Assembly (NCBI GenBank): GCA_023091665.1
Contig: JALJCQ010000026.1
Location: 1,054,001 to 1,118,000, forward strand
DNA from: Pythium myriotylum
Lineage: Eukaryota; Oomycota; Peronosporomycetes; Pythiales; Pythiaceae
DNA: 64,000 nucleotides
Direction of reading: 5' to 3'
Shown here: one piece after another, positions 39,119 through 51,900 of the stretch
Numbering within the stretch: position 1 is the stretch's first letter
Layout of the letters: every line of letters begins with the position of its first letter
Notes under the pieces: model-generated
Told to the model about the DNA's origin: nothing
The model's input: the letters and a program-made list of their open reading frames with translations, nothing else
The model's database searches: none
Position numbers and translations under genes: made by a program

Positions 39119-40375
39119 ATGGTCGGAATCCAGCCACCTCGAACGCCTCTCGACCTCTCGAAAGACGACCACCGCTACTTGCGACGGCTCGCAAGAGATC
39201 TCCGCGATGAGATTGTAAGCCACTACGAGGACTATTTGATCCGTGACCGGCGTAACATCAGCAATCGGTGGGCGTTCGTGCGGTCCGAGGGCGACGTCAT
39301 CGCCTTCCGAGAAGGCAAGCTCGAGATCGAACAACGCAATGCCCATGCATCTCCTCGGCGGCCACAGGCGTGGATGGCCGCTCGCTCAAGTCTGCCTCGT
39401 CTCAAGGTCGTCGGCATGATCCCTGGAACGCTCGACGATGCCATGTTTGCCCACGCGGTCCACGACTCGACCTCGCTGCGGACTTTCTCGAGGTACCAGC
39501 GCGAAGGCGTTACGCAGTGTGCAGTGCTCAATGTCGTGGACGCGCCAACCGAGGAGGAGCCATTCGCGTTCTGTGGTGTGACGTGGTTCCTCAAGACCTT
39601 CCCCACATACCTCGTGTCCGATCGTGAAGCACTCACTCTCACGTATTCGCATGTCGGACATCTCAGCAATGGCGAGCAATACGGAGTTGTCATCAACCAC
39701 TCGATAGTCCACGACGACCTGCCAGCATCCATGAACGAGAGTCTCGTCCGTGCGGAGGCCTCAATTGCTAGGGTATTTCGTCAGGCCACCGATTCTCACG
39801 TGGAGGTTTTCGTGGTGGAATTTGTTGACGCCAAGGGGGTGATGCCTGAGGCGTTTCAGATCCACGAGCAGGCGAAACTGTTGCTCTCCGTACGAAGATC
39901 TATCGATACAGCTCTTAACATGAAGTTGTGTGGTCGGTTGGCCCACCGTTCGCGCCAGCGGCCCGATTCAATAGCCTACCTCGACTGCAAGGCACGGAGT
40001 TGCGAGGTTTGCCGGCGTGGACTCGGCGGGATCTTCGCATCCGGTGGCCATAGGTGCCAGCTGTGTGACAAGGTGAGACCAAGTGGCTTGTTACTGAAGG
40101 GAGAGAAAGGGTTACTGATATGAATAATGCTTGAATGGTCTTTCCAGGAAGTGTGTGGGCGCTGCGTCAACAAACGTGAGCTCGTCATAGACGCCACCGA
40201 GACCCGAGCGATTGTAAAACCTTTCGAGTTCTGTGTATCGTGCATTCTCGCAACACAGGCCGTACCTTCAATCGACGTAGCTCGCTCGGTGGTGAGAGCG
40301 CGCGCTGGACAATACAATCTGCCGCCGATGACTCCATCCTCCTCTGGCTGGAGAACTTCGTCCAGACTACGGTAG
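39119..40375 (+). CDS. START-like / FYVE-type zinc finger protein
   Basis: Two exons (39119-40072 and 40148-40375) give 393 residues. Residues ~20-280 form an alpha/beta domain with the pattern of START-related lipid-binding proteins common in oomycetes (PRLKVVGMIPGTLDDAMF, then a run of strands around FCGVTWFLKTFPTYLV and YGVVINHSI). The C-terminal zinc finger has four Cys pairs: CEVC, CQLC, CGRC (joined over the intron after CDK) and CVSC, with the basic HRC segment where FYVE domains carry their R(R/K)HHCR signature. FYVE fingers bind PI3P on endosomes. The weaker basic motif means PI3P binding is not certain. Oomycete genomes carry many such lipid-binding/FYVE-like proteins of unknown role. 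Confidence 0.78.
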
Positions 40376-40539
40376 ATTCAACATTGATTATTATCACAGA
40401 GTTAGGTGCCGTGTGTCCATCAAGGTGCAATACACTCGAACCAGCTATTATTCAGCAATATAACGAGTCGCGCATCTGATTGAAGGATGCGAATGCGTAC
40501 TCAAATGCTAAGTCGACAATGAGTTTACGCAGGATTTGC

Positions 40540-42736
40540 TCACGGCTTGCAGTTCACGAGTCCGAGACTCGCCAGAAACGCATCCTGCGTTGGCTCGCGT
40601 CCAAGAAATTCGCGCAGCATCTCGCTCGCGTCCTTCGTGGCCCCTGGACGCAAAATGGATTCGCGGTAGGCGAGTCCTGTTGTCGGGTTCAGAAGCCCTT
40701 CCTTCTTGAACCGCGTCAGGAACATATCGGCCGAGAAGACCTCACTCCACAAGTACCCATAGTACTGTGCATCGTATCCATCAGCCATGTGGATGAACGA
40801 GGCGGCATAGTTGGTGTCTGGAATCACCTCTATGCCTACGATGTCGTTGAAGAAGGTCGCGATCGCTGCGGCAGTGTCAACGACGGGCCGTGAGTAGATG
40901 AACTGGTCAAAGAGCGAGCGAGCGATTTGTTGCTTCAACGTGATACCGATGTTAGCCTTCCTTGCGCTGATGATGCGATCGATGACATCACCCGGGAGGC
41001 TCTACAGTTAGCACACATAGGATCAGTTTCTAGACAACGATAATGACCCAAGCAGAACACTAACCTCATGAGTAACGTAATGGCGAGAAAGCTGTCGGAG
41101 AGTATCTCGCTCCCAACACCAGTTCTCCAACATCTGGCTTGGGGCTTCGAGGAAGTCTCGCTCGACATCGTCGGTGCCAAACTTAGCGGCTGTGGCCTCC
41201 GAACAAATTGTGTGCATCAAGTGGCCGAACTCGTGGGAGAACGTTAAAACCTCGTCGTGGCTGAGTATCGACGGGCGTTCAGCTGTCGGAGCCCGCAGGT
41301 TAACGACCAGTGCAGCCTCAGGTAGCACGCGATTGCCCATCGAGTCAACACAGGGATCAATGAGGATCGTGCATGCACCGCCCTTGAACTTGCCCGGTCG
41401 TGGGTGCATGTCCATGTAGAAGTATCCAAGGAGCTGGCCCTCGCGACCAGAGCGAGCGTCCTTGACTGCGAACTTGCGCACATCTTCGTGCCATACATGC
41501 GGGCTCTCAACTTCGGCGAAGGAGAGACTCAAGAGTGTCTCGTACATCGATAGCAGTGTCGTGGTGACGTGGTCGAGTGGGAAGAACTCGCGGATCTTTT
41601 CGTTGTCGATGGCGTAATTGGCCTTGATGAACTGATCTTTATAGTAGCGGACATCCCAGAAGTTGAGTTTGCCGTCGAAAGGGAGCCCACGCCGCGCACA
41701 TTCGTCTTCTTTGAGCTTGAGCAGGTTCTGCTTTTCGCGATCTGCCAACGGGGTCAGCCGGTCACTGATTTCTGTGAGAAACTTGTTGACGGTCTCGGGC
41801 GTCTTGGCCATGCTACAATTCACCCCATGAGACACTCGTCAAAAGGGACTTTCTCAAACAGCTGAAGAGCTCACAGAGTCTCGAGCTTGAACGCTGCGTG
41901 GGTCTCGTAACCAAGTAAATTGGCTTTCTCGTGGCGCAGCGATACGAGTTGTTCGAGGATCTGCGTGTTGGAGGTGATACAGCGACGTTCAAATGCAGTT
42001 TCGACGCGGCGCCGCGTCTCCGGGACAGCGCATGTTTCGCGGATCGGATTTCCCGTCGCAAGTGACAAAACCACCTGGTCCCGTCCGACAAGTAAGGCCC
42101 CAAATCTCAAACCAACAAAGCATCATGACCCACCTTGTACATGCCGTCCTCGGTCTTGGGAAGTCCGGCGAGGAACTCGGTCGAAACGCCTTCCAACTCT
42201 TCAGCTGTGAAATACAATTCAGTGGTCTCTTCACTCATGTTCTCGCCAAACTTCACGGCGAGCGTCAATATCTTCTCTTGGAGATGCGCGAGTCGATTGC
42301 GCGTCGGCTCATCCAGCTGCAGCCCGTTGCGCTCCAGCTCGCGTACGCGTCTCTCGATGTACCTCTTGGGCTCGGGCGATAGCGCGGCCATGGCCACACT
42401 GTCGGTAGTGAGCGTCTTGAGCACCTTGTACACATCGACACGCATGCTCTGCGCGGCCTCAACGGCGATAAATCGCTGGTACTGCGAGGCGCACGCTGCG
42501 CGAACCTTACTGTCCGGTGAGGTTTGGAACAAAAAGGCCAAGTTTTTCATTCGTGTCATCAAGGCCACGTCCACGTCCATGAGCACTTGGGCTGAGTTCT
42601 CGAACGTCACGCTGTCGAGAGGCACGCTGGCGACTCGGTCGTTGGCGGTTTCGATGAGTCGAACGATGTCATTCAGGACTTGAGCGATGGCATCGGGCGA
42701 AAGGTCGAAACGTTGTTGGTAGTCAGCAGTCTTCAT
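40540..42736 (-). CDS. M3-family zinc metallopeptidase (thimet oligopeptidase-like), copy 1
   Basis: Four exons (42736-42131, 42074-41875, 41812-41065, 41001-40540) give 671 residues, the usual length for this family. The zinc motif is HEFGH in VLTFSHEFGHLMHTIC, and the third ligand Glu is probably in the following EAPSQMLENW. Other family blocks are VPETRRRVETAF, LRHEKANLLGY, GYFYMDMHPRPGKF, and the C-terminal DAQYYGYLWSEVFSADMF. M3 enzymes cleave short peptides in the cytosol; no targeting signal is seen, so cytosolic peptide turnover is inferred. It is head-to-head with a paralogue at 43685-45865. Exons two and three have exactly the same lengths (200 and 748) in both genes. Part of exon three is almost identical between the two. 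Confidence 0.92.
41207..41622 (-). repeat. Inverted near-identical tract shared by the two M3 peptidase genes (left copy)
   Basis: Reverse complement of about 44805-45240 with few mismatches, apart from a ~35-bp patch that follows the GRPGKF-type codons. It covers the catalytic exon including the HEFGH motif. Confidence 0.8.
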
Positions 42737-43684
42737 GGTCGAAGTCGACGGGAGAGAGCAAAAGCGAAAGTGAGTGGGGAGAGGAAGACAGAGAGACGAT
42801 TACACGGCACACATTCTGTCTTCAATGGGTGACGAATGGTGGCGGACAGCAAACACTGTTCAAGTTCACGCAACTCAGTACGCGATAGTCGGCTTTTCCA
42901 GTCTGCGATTGCAGGGCTTTAGGAAAGATTGTCCTCGGACGCCCACTCTATTCGTTAGGTCGTCATATCACCTACACGTCGCTTCACACTCGGTAAAACC
43001 AAAACAGCCCAGTGTTCGTGCTTCACGGACAAAGTGTCAAGACGTCAAACTCCTATCACACACCACGATGACCTTTTGGAGCGGTTATCGCATGTTTACT
43101 TGGCCCAATCGCCCATGCGTGTATGGGCCACTGGAGAGGCAAAGAACCACACGGCAAGCCGAGCAAACGCTAAACCCTCAACGTGCAGGTGTCCTGACGT
43201 GAGCGTTAAATACCCTTCGCTTCATTGTCTCCCTCTCATTCAGAGACAGACAGATTGAGGGTTGCTGTTTCATTCGGGAAAATGCGCTTCCGTACGGGAC
43301 GTATCGTCCCGTGAGACTGGCTTTTGTAATGATCTCCAAATGGAGTGAGACACTCGACAGGTTCATCCTGTGGACGCCCATGCATTCAACGAGAGAAACG
43401 GCGACTCCTTCAAACCGCTCTGCCATCCTCGGCTGTCTCTGGACTTGGGTTCCCCTGCTGTTTTCGCCTGAAACAGCGCCGTTAGCGAGACCTTAAGAAC
43501 TCACTCATTAGCCCGCTGCACGACAACAAAAGAACACACGTCAACTCTGTCCATGTATTATGTTGCGTGAACTTGGCCGATGTTGCTGTTACCACCATTC
43601 TTGACTGAGAGTGTGTGCGATGAAATCTTGCTTTGTGCTCAACTGATCCGCCACTCCACTGCCCACACTCGCTTTTGCCTCGCC
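42737..43684. other. Shared divergent promoter region of the M3 peptidase pair
   Basis: About 950 bases between the start codons of two head-to-head paralogues. No coding sequence, strong repeat or RNA gene was seen. Regulatory elements for both genes probably lie here, but none is recognisable. Confidence 0.5.
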
Positions 43685-45865
43685 ATGGAGACCATCTACG
43701 AGCCACGCTTCGACCTGTCGCCTGATGCCATCGCTCAATTAGCAGGCGATGCTGTCCGTTTCGTTGAAGCCGCCAATGATCGCGTTGCCAGCGCGCCGCT
43801 CGACCGTGTGAGTTTCGAGAATTCGGCCCAAGTGCTCATGGACATGGACGCGGCTGTGTGCAGTCGCTTCATGAACTTAATGATCCTACTCAATGCGTCT
43901 CCGGACAGCGCTGTTCGTGAAGCGTGTGGCACCGCGTTTCAGCGGCCCGCTATTGTCGAAGCCAATCAGAGTATGCGCGTCGACGTGTACAAAGTGTTAA
44001 AGCAGCTTGCAGCCAACACGAACGTCATGTCTGCGCTATTACCTGAGCACAAGCGCTACGTCGAAAGAAGCGTGCGGAAGATGGAGCGGAACGGGCTGCA
44101 GCTGGACGAGCCAACACGCGAGCGGCTCACGCAGCTGCAGGAGAAGATCTCCACGCTTGCCATGGAGTTTGCCAGGAATATCAGTGAAGACACAACCGAA
44201 CTGACGTTCTCGAGAGAGGAGCTCGACGGAGTGTCGGAAGATTTTGTGGGTGGTCTCCCGAGAACTGATGATGGGAAGTACAAGGTGGGTCCTTCTTCTG
44301 CAAAACAATCCCATGTCACGTGCTAAGTTTATCCGGACACTGGGCAGGTTGGGCTCGCTCACACGACCATCACCCCTATTCGGACCACCTGCACTGTACC
44401 GGAAACACGGCGACGCGTCAACTTGGCGTTCTTCAGCAAGTGTGCTACCATTAACTCACCAATCCTGGAGAAGATCGCGTCATTACGTCACGAGAAGGCC
44501 ACGCTACTAGGTTACAAGACCCATGCCGCTTTAAAACTCGAGACATTGTGCGGTGTTTGGTCCAGATTCACTTTCGCGTCCATTGTATCTCACACAGTGT
44601 ACTGTATGAACTAGAACGGCGGTGACTCCCGAGGCGGTCAACAAGTTCATCTCCGAGCTGGATAGCCGACTCACTCCGGTGGCGAATCGCGAAAAGCAGA
44701 ACCTGCTCAAGCTCAAAGAAGACGAATGCGCGCAGCGAGGGCTCCCTTTCGACGGCAAACTCCACGTATGGGACACACCTTACTACAAAGACCAGCTCAT
44801 CAAAGCCAATTACGCCATCGACAACGAAAAGATCCGCGAGTTCTTCCCACTCGACCACGTCACCACGACACTGCTATCGATGTACGAGACACTCTTGAGT
44901 CTCTCCTTCGCCGAAGTTGAGAGCCCGCATGTATGGCACGAAGATGTGCGCAAGTTCGCAGTCAAGGACGCTCGCTCTGGTCGCGAGGGCCAGCTCCTTG
45001 GATATTTCTACATGGACATGCACCCACGACCGGGCAAGTTCTCGGGTGGAGCGTGCACGCCCGTGCAGACGGCTTTCGTGGACTCGATGGGTAATCGCGT
45101 GCTACCTGAGGCTGCACTGGTCGTTAACCTGCGGGCCCCAACAGCTGAACGCCCGTCGTTACTCAGCCACGACGAGGTTTTAACATTCTTCCACGAGTTC
45201 GGCCACTTGATGCACACAATTTGTTGCGAGGCCACAGCTGTCAAACTCGGTAGCCTGGAGGTCGAGATGGACTTCATGGAAGCCCCGAGCCAGATGTTGG
45301 AGAACTGGTGTTGGGATCGAGAGAGCCTCCGTCGGCTCTCCCGCCACTATATCACGGATGAGGTGAGATTCGTTGAAATCGGATATCTGTAGTGGTGCTA
45401 ACAGATCCGATGTAGCCCCTCCCGGGCGATATGATAGAGCGACTGATCGGAACCAAGAAAGTCAATCAGGCCCTCGGGTACAAGTGGTCGATCCTCTTCA
45501 CAAAGTTCGACCAGCTTCTATACTCGCAGCCCTCACTAGATACGGCTGAGTGCTTCCGCAGTCTGTTCGATGAGGTTTTGGGCATCGAGATGATCCCCGG
45601 CATGAATCCCGCCGGCGCATTCATCCACTTGGCCGATGGATACGACGCGCAGTACTATGGGTACTTGTGGAGCGAGGTCTTTTCAGTCGACATGTTCGAG
45701 ACGCGGTTGAAGAAGGAAGGACTGCTGAACCCGACAACCGGGCTCGCGTATCGTGATTTTATTCTGCGTCCGGGGGCCACGAAGGACGCGAGCGAGATGC
45801 TGCGCGAATTTCTCGGTCGCGAGCCGACTCCGGACGCGTTCCTGGCGAGTCTAGGGCTCGCGTAG
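43685..45865 (+). CDS. M3-family zinc metallopeptidase (thimet oligopeptidase-like), copy 2
   Basis: Four exons (43685-44284, 44348-44547, 44615-45362, 45416-45865) give 665 residues. The zinc motif is HEFGH in VLTFFHEFGHLMHTIC, with EAPSQMLENW downstream. VPETRRRVNLAF and DAQYYGYLWSEVFSVDMF match the family. Intron positions and the lengths of exons two and three are identical to copy 1, so the duplication is of the whole spliced gene by inversion. The N-terminal exon is clearly diverged (METIYEPRFDLSPDAIAQ against MKTADYQQRFDLSPDAIAQ), while part of exon three is nearly identical. Start: the only upstream ATG in frame with the family N-terminus. Predicted cytosolic oligopeptidase. The gene converges with the giant receptor-like gene, 84 bases away. 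Confidence 0.92.
44805..45240 (+). repeat. Inverted near-identical tract shared by the two M3 peptidase genes (right copy)
   Basis: From the codons of ANYAIDNEKI to those of HTIC the DNA is almost identical to the reverse complement of 41622-41207, interrupted by a short diverged patch around 45043-45078. Flanking exon sequence is much more diverged. Confidence 0.8.
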
Positions 45866-45949
45866 TGACGTGCAGAGTTGAAATGCAATATACATGGATT
45901 ATGTAGGTAGCTACCTAACTCGATATACTAGTTCTCGCACCGGCATGCA

Positions 45950-48900
45950 TTACACCTCGTACTTCTTTTTCGGCGACCTGCTACGGGATTCATTTCGCGG
46001 TGCAGCTTCTCTACTCTGCGAGCGACTGGACGGCGAAAGTTCTGAGTCTGTCGACTCGAAGACCAAGTTGCTGATATCCTGAAGATCACTCACCGACTCA
46101 AGCGACGCACGCTCAGGAGGCTCAGTGTGCCCACCAAAGGCGGCTCGCGGAGTCGTCACTCGAGCAGCCGCCGCCACCTCGTCGGCTCGGGGGGACGGCA
46201 CGGTCGTTGCGTCGACACTAGCCATTGCCTGTGGGCCGAGCAACATCTTTCGGCGAGTTGGAGACATGTCACCTACGTCTGATGGCTTTGGAGGAGACAC
46301 AGCAACTCGAGGAGGCGGGTAGGCTGGTGGCCGCACCGGTAGGCGAGGCCTCGTAGGCACAGTAGCAGCGACGACGGTGGCTGATGGGCCACTTGCACCC
46401 ATGGGACTCACCGCTGTGAGCGGTGGCCCGCGGACTGGCGTCGTGAGCTGGATGTTCGTCGGGCTGCTCGCCTTGGCTCCTTCTGTCCGAACAATATCGA
46501 GGCCTGGTGGTCGCCTTGCTCGGACGCGTTCACGAAGCGCTTCGAGTTTCTGGGTCTCCTCGCCATCTCCCAAGACGACGCCTGGGACTGCTTCCGCTCG
46601 CACGATTGGAGGACCGCGAATGGCAGAGCGATTCAGCTGAGGAGGCGGCGCCGCATACGATGCTCTCATCGCACTTTGTACAGCTTTGTTTGCCTTGTGA
46701 ACCTCGCACTCGATCGCAACGTGAGACTCCATGTCAGCCGCGTGTTTGACCGCACCGCAGTGTGGACAGGTCGCCGCACGCCGAGGGCACTCGTTCCGCT
46801 CGTGGCGATCGCGCGTGTGCGAGGGCATTGCTTTGCCACAGTCCAAGCGACATGTGACGAGCTTGTTGCGGCATTCGCGCTGCTGGTGGAGCTCGAGTGA
46901 CTGGGTGAGCACCATCTTGCCGCAGGCACACATGACGAGGCGGCACTGGCTCAGTTCGTGGCCGTTGCGACTCCGCGCTTGGATGAACATCCCACACCCA
47001 GCGCGGCACTCGACAAGCCGATGAGGACAGAGATTGGCCTGGTGATTTGCCATCTCGTCACCGGGACGAAGGCGCTCTCCACATACGCACTGCTCGAGCT
47101 GGAAGGGCTGGACGGCGTCAGAGCTCGCCTCGAGTGGCTTCGGCGGAACCGGCTGTGGAGACTTGACTGCCGCGATGAGTGGCCCACGAGGCACGCTCGG
47201 TGGCGGTGGTTTTCTTGCCAGTGCGTCAGGACTAAACACCGAACCCGGTTTGTCCTTCAGCACGCTCGAGCTTTGCTGCGCCAGCGTCTGCATCTGTGTT
47301 GGACCTTGTGCCTCCTTCTCTGGCGAACGTACCAGTATCAGCGGCGGACCCTTCGTCACAGCGAGTTTGAGATCCGGCCTCGTTGGGATATTCGATACTT
47401 CCTTCTCTTCTTCTTCCTTATCATCTTTCATCTCTTTCTCAATCGCCGCACGCTGCCTTGCGTACTCTTCTGCCTGAGCCTTTTTCTCATCCGCGCTCCA
47501 CAAGTTCGTGAAGCTACCTTGTCCACGCTGAGCGTCAGGCTCTCGGTTGCCATCTTCTTCTTCTGCGCGCCCGGCGATGGCCAACGCCTCGGTGCGCAAG
47601 TCCTGATCGTCTTCGGCAACAGGCACGAGCCGCTTACTCTTGCTCTGTTTAAGTCGACGCCTTTCATCATTTTCCTGCTTCCTCTTCGCAACAAGCTGCG
47701 CGACACCGGCCGTGCCGACGGCGATGGCGCCGATAGCGAGTGCACTTGCGTCAACTGCACCGAAAATCCCAGAGTCCGCAAGCACGCTCGTCGCAATGAG
47801 CGGCATGATGCCCATGCGGAAAAAGATCTTCATCGGGTCCGATACCACATGGGTCATCGCCATTCCCGTGACGAGAGAGCCGATCCAAAGCTGCGACTCC
47901 ACTTGGCCAATTTCGAATGCAAACATTGCGACGAAGAACGTGCACCATACGCACCAGACGAAGCAAATCACATACGACACGTAGATCACCCACTCCGGGA
48001 AGAGGGGCTTGGCGATCTTGGCCGGCTGGCGACGCAAAAACTGGTTGTACAGCACAAGCGAGGTGCCTTTGATACTCTTTAGCCGCTCCTTCTCGAGCAT
48101 GTACAGCTGCTGCTCGTGCAGAGGCAATGCGTCGATCCTCCGTTTCTCTCGAGCTTCCAGATAGATCTCCAGCTTACGTTTCATCTTCGCGACGCCACGC
48201 ATACCGGCAATAAGCTTGTCCATCTCCTTTTTGGCCTCTTTCTCGATTTTTTTGCGCTCAATTTTCAGAATCTTTTGCGTCTCCTTCACAGTCTTCCGCC
48301 GCTCTCGCAGTTGCTGTTTGTTCGCCCGTAGAATGGCGTTCTTTTGCTGTTTGATTGTGACTGTGAGACGTCGATCGACTGATTTCCCGGGTTCCACTCC
48401 AACGGCAGAGCCTCGTGTACGCATTCGCGTCACACGACGAGCTGCTTGCACTGATTCGGTTGTGTGCTGAACCATGCGCGCGTTCTGTGTAGTCGCTGTG
48501 GTCCCCACATTGGCTGCAAATGTGACGATTTCCGATAACCGCTTCTCGAATTGCGAGCCAATAGCTGCTTGGAGCTTCCTCAACTGCATCTCGGTGCGCT
48601 CCAACTCTGCCTTTGCCTTGGCTGCAATCACGTGTGCGTCCTTCTCTTGTGCCTCACAGTACTCGCCACATTTTGCAAGCCAGTCGTGCAGTGTCATTAA
48701 CGCCGTGGCTGCGTTTTCATCCTCAATACCGTCGTCGTCTTCATCAGTATCTTCTTGGACCACCTTGTAGCGGTCGCAAATCCCGTGAATCTTGTCTGCG
48801 GTCCGCGTCGAAACCTTTAGTGGGTCAAATTTCAGCATGTTTGAGATCATTGTGTCACCACCGCCTTGGCCAATCATAAGGAGCAGCTGGTTCATAGCCA

Positions 48901-51900
48901 GCGCGCGCCGCTCGTTCTCAGAACGAGATGTGACTTGTGTCAACGAAACCTCTTCGCTACTCACCACGCTGCCACTTGTCTTGTCCGGCCCAGCGGCCAA
49001 CGTTCCGCTCTTTCGCGAGAAACCCCCCATCAGGCTCTTTCGCGTGGAACTCGCCCTTTGCGTATCTCCATGCAAACCGTGATGCTCCAAATGGGCCTTG
49101 ATTTTGACGATCACACTCTTAAGTGGGTCATTCTCATCGTTCGTGCCATCGTCCTCCGGTGGATCCTCGTCAACGTCACGATTGTAGATTGCCAGGAATA
49201 TTCCACGGCAGATCTGCGCAATTTTCGAGTTAATGCCTTGTCGCTTGATTTCTTGGGCCACGAAGTGCAGAGTGCGAGCCTCAACACAGTTTGCCATTGC
49301 TGCAAGATCCATGGACATGAGCTCCAGTGGTGAGTACTGTCTTGGTTGCCCATACGCGTCAGTCTCAACATCAGCGACGTTCCCTTCTATATCTTCCACG
49401 CGGTACCGGACGAGATACGTTTGTTTACGTCCTGCTTTTTTGAACATGAGCACGAAAGCGATCGTCACCGGAATCATACACAAGAATGAAATCACGCCGG
49501 CGACAAATGCCGAGCCTATGGTCTTCTCGCCTTGTTTGAGACGGTAAAGCAGCGCATTCGTGAACATCTGGCTCATGATGACCGTGAAGATGACCGTCAG
49601 GCGCTGTGTTCGAGAGAAGTGCTCATCGTACTTGAAGGCAATTGACATGAGCTTGTGGTTTTCCTTGAGGCCTTTCCAGAATTTCTTTACGACCACTCTT
49701 CCTTTTGCCTTCCAACCCACCGCAGTAAGGTACTCGGGTTCTTGGAAGATAGGCGACGTGCTGAGCTTGACTTGCTTTGTCTCGTGCATCGTCAGGCGTT
49801 TCTGGCGAAGGTGCAGCATGCGATCCTTGTGGTCCCATCGGCTGACATAGAAAAAGGCTACGACATACAGCAGGAAGAATGCGCCCATGACCAGGAGCAG
49901 AACGATATTCTTCTTGAGATCTTCGCCCGTGACTTTGTGCGAGATCACTTTCTTGAAGTGCTGTGTCACTTGCGACAACGCCTGATCAACTTGCGTCGAG
50001 AAGTCGGTGAGATGCGTGCACTCACAGATCGTGTACAGTCCGTCGTCGGTCGTTCCGACCGCAGTGCAGCCATCCGATGACCATGTGGAGTTTGCAGCGT
50101 CCCAGTAGCGGCATGCTGGTGCAGTGCGCTTAGTCGGGCATGTCATATTGCCTTCATACTCATCGCGACCATCGCACTCGACCAATACTGTCTCGCCCAC
50201 GTCTGTGCAGTTAAACACCAGTGTTGACCGCGTGTCGTTCAGGCAGTGGAAGAAATACACCTGTGCTGTTTGATTTGCAGTTGACTGATTTGCAGCCATC
50301 TTAACAGGAACAACGTTCCGTAGCAGGAGACGGAATGGCGTTTCTAAACCCGAGACGCGGACTTCCTCAGACTTACCATTGACAGTTTCGTGGACCTTGA
50401 CGCTCATAACGGGTGAATTTACCGTTGCACCGTTGAAACTGTACGGGTTCTTTGTGTACACGGAGGAGTGGACATCAACGGTTGGATCACCGCCCACTCC
50501 ACTGCTATCGCTCATAGCCTCAAGTCGTCGTCGCCGGCGTGCTTTGATATAAGCGGCAAACCCCTTAGGAATTGTCGTTGAAGGAGCAACGTAGTTTGCA
50601 GCTTTCTCCGCATCCGTCAGCGGTAGCGAAATCTCTGTACCCTCTAAATGTGATGCTGTGTCTCGAGCTGCAACGATTTTCAGGTTTTTGGTCACTAGAG
50701 TCACTGGTGGCTCCCCTTCAATCGCTGATCCAAGCAAAGCACTCTCAAGTTTGCCAATTGTTCCATGTAGCTGTGTCAGACGAGCTTTTTCTTGAGCGTA
50801 GGGGTCCGCGGTGGAGTTGGTTGTAGTATTCGTTGAGTTCTGCCCAACTCCGACTTCTGTCATGGAGGACCCGCTTCCCATCGAGCTACCGCCAACTGTC
50901 GATCCAGATGCGGCTTCCTGTGTTAGTCGACGACGGGTTTTCGTTGAGGGCTTTGACGAGGACGGCGTCGGAGTCGTCCCAGCGTCGAGCAAGTTCGATA
51001 TTGTTCCTCCAACAGCGGTTTTGGCTGTGTCTGAAAGCACTGGAGCAGACATAAGATTATCTACGAACGATAGGGCCTGGCCTTGTGCTTTGGCATCCAA
51101 GATTGATGCCGACTTTGTGAGTGTCGCAATACTCGCTGCCTGTTGCTCAACGGCATTAACGTCTGTCACATCCACGCTTTTGGCCGACGTCATCATCGCA
51201 CTAATTAGACTTCCTAGAACAGCTCGCTTGGCGTCGTACTGGGCCTGGGTCATCGCACAGTTGTCCCCATAGAAGCCTTCGGCGCATTTACAATACGTCA
51301 CGCACGCTAGGTTCGTCTCCAGACAATCAACAGGGTCGCGTATGCACGCGCCATTGTCTGCACAGTTCTTAAAGCCCGAAGTTGGACAACTTTTCAGCTT
51401 GACCTGCGGCGTTGGTGACGGCGATGTGCCGGGAGCGGTTGTCGTCGGCGCCGGAGAAGGCGCGACCTGCGTTGACTCGTCTACACCGTTTATGAGGTCA
51501 CCAAGCGCACTGATGCTATTCAGAACCTTTGATGGGTCACCAGACAAAGCACTTGCAAGAACATCATTTGTCTTGTTGGCCAAGTACGCCGCTTTGTCGG
51601 CTTCTGGCACCTTGTACTCCTCAACGACGATCTCTTTGTACACGCGCGTGACTGCACCGAGAGAATCCTGAATATATGCGACGAGCGTGATCGTCGAGTT
51701 GGTGCCTCCGCCTACAGCAAAGATCGATCGAAACAATGGATCGAGAGAGGCAGAGCCCATCGTAACCTCTGCACCACCCGAAAACGCCGCGCCCTTGATG
51801 TATCGATACGTGTACCGTAAGGGTAGATCCTCGTCCACCCAGTCCGTGCACTGAATCGTGAAAGTATCGTCGAGTGCATAGCCCTTTATAGGCGTGACGG

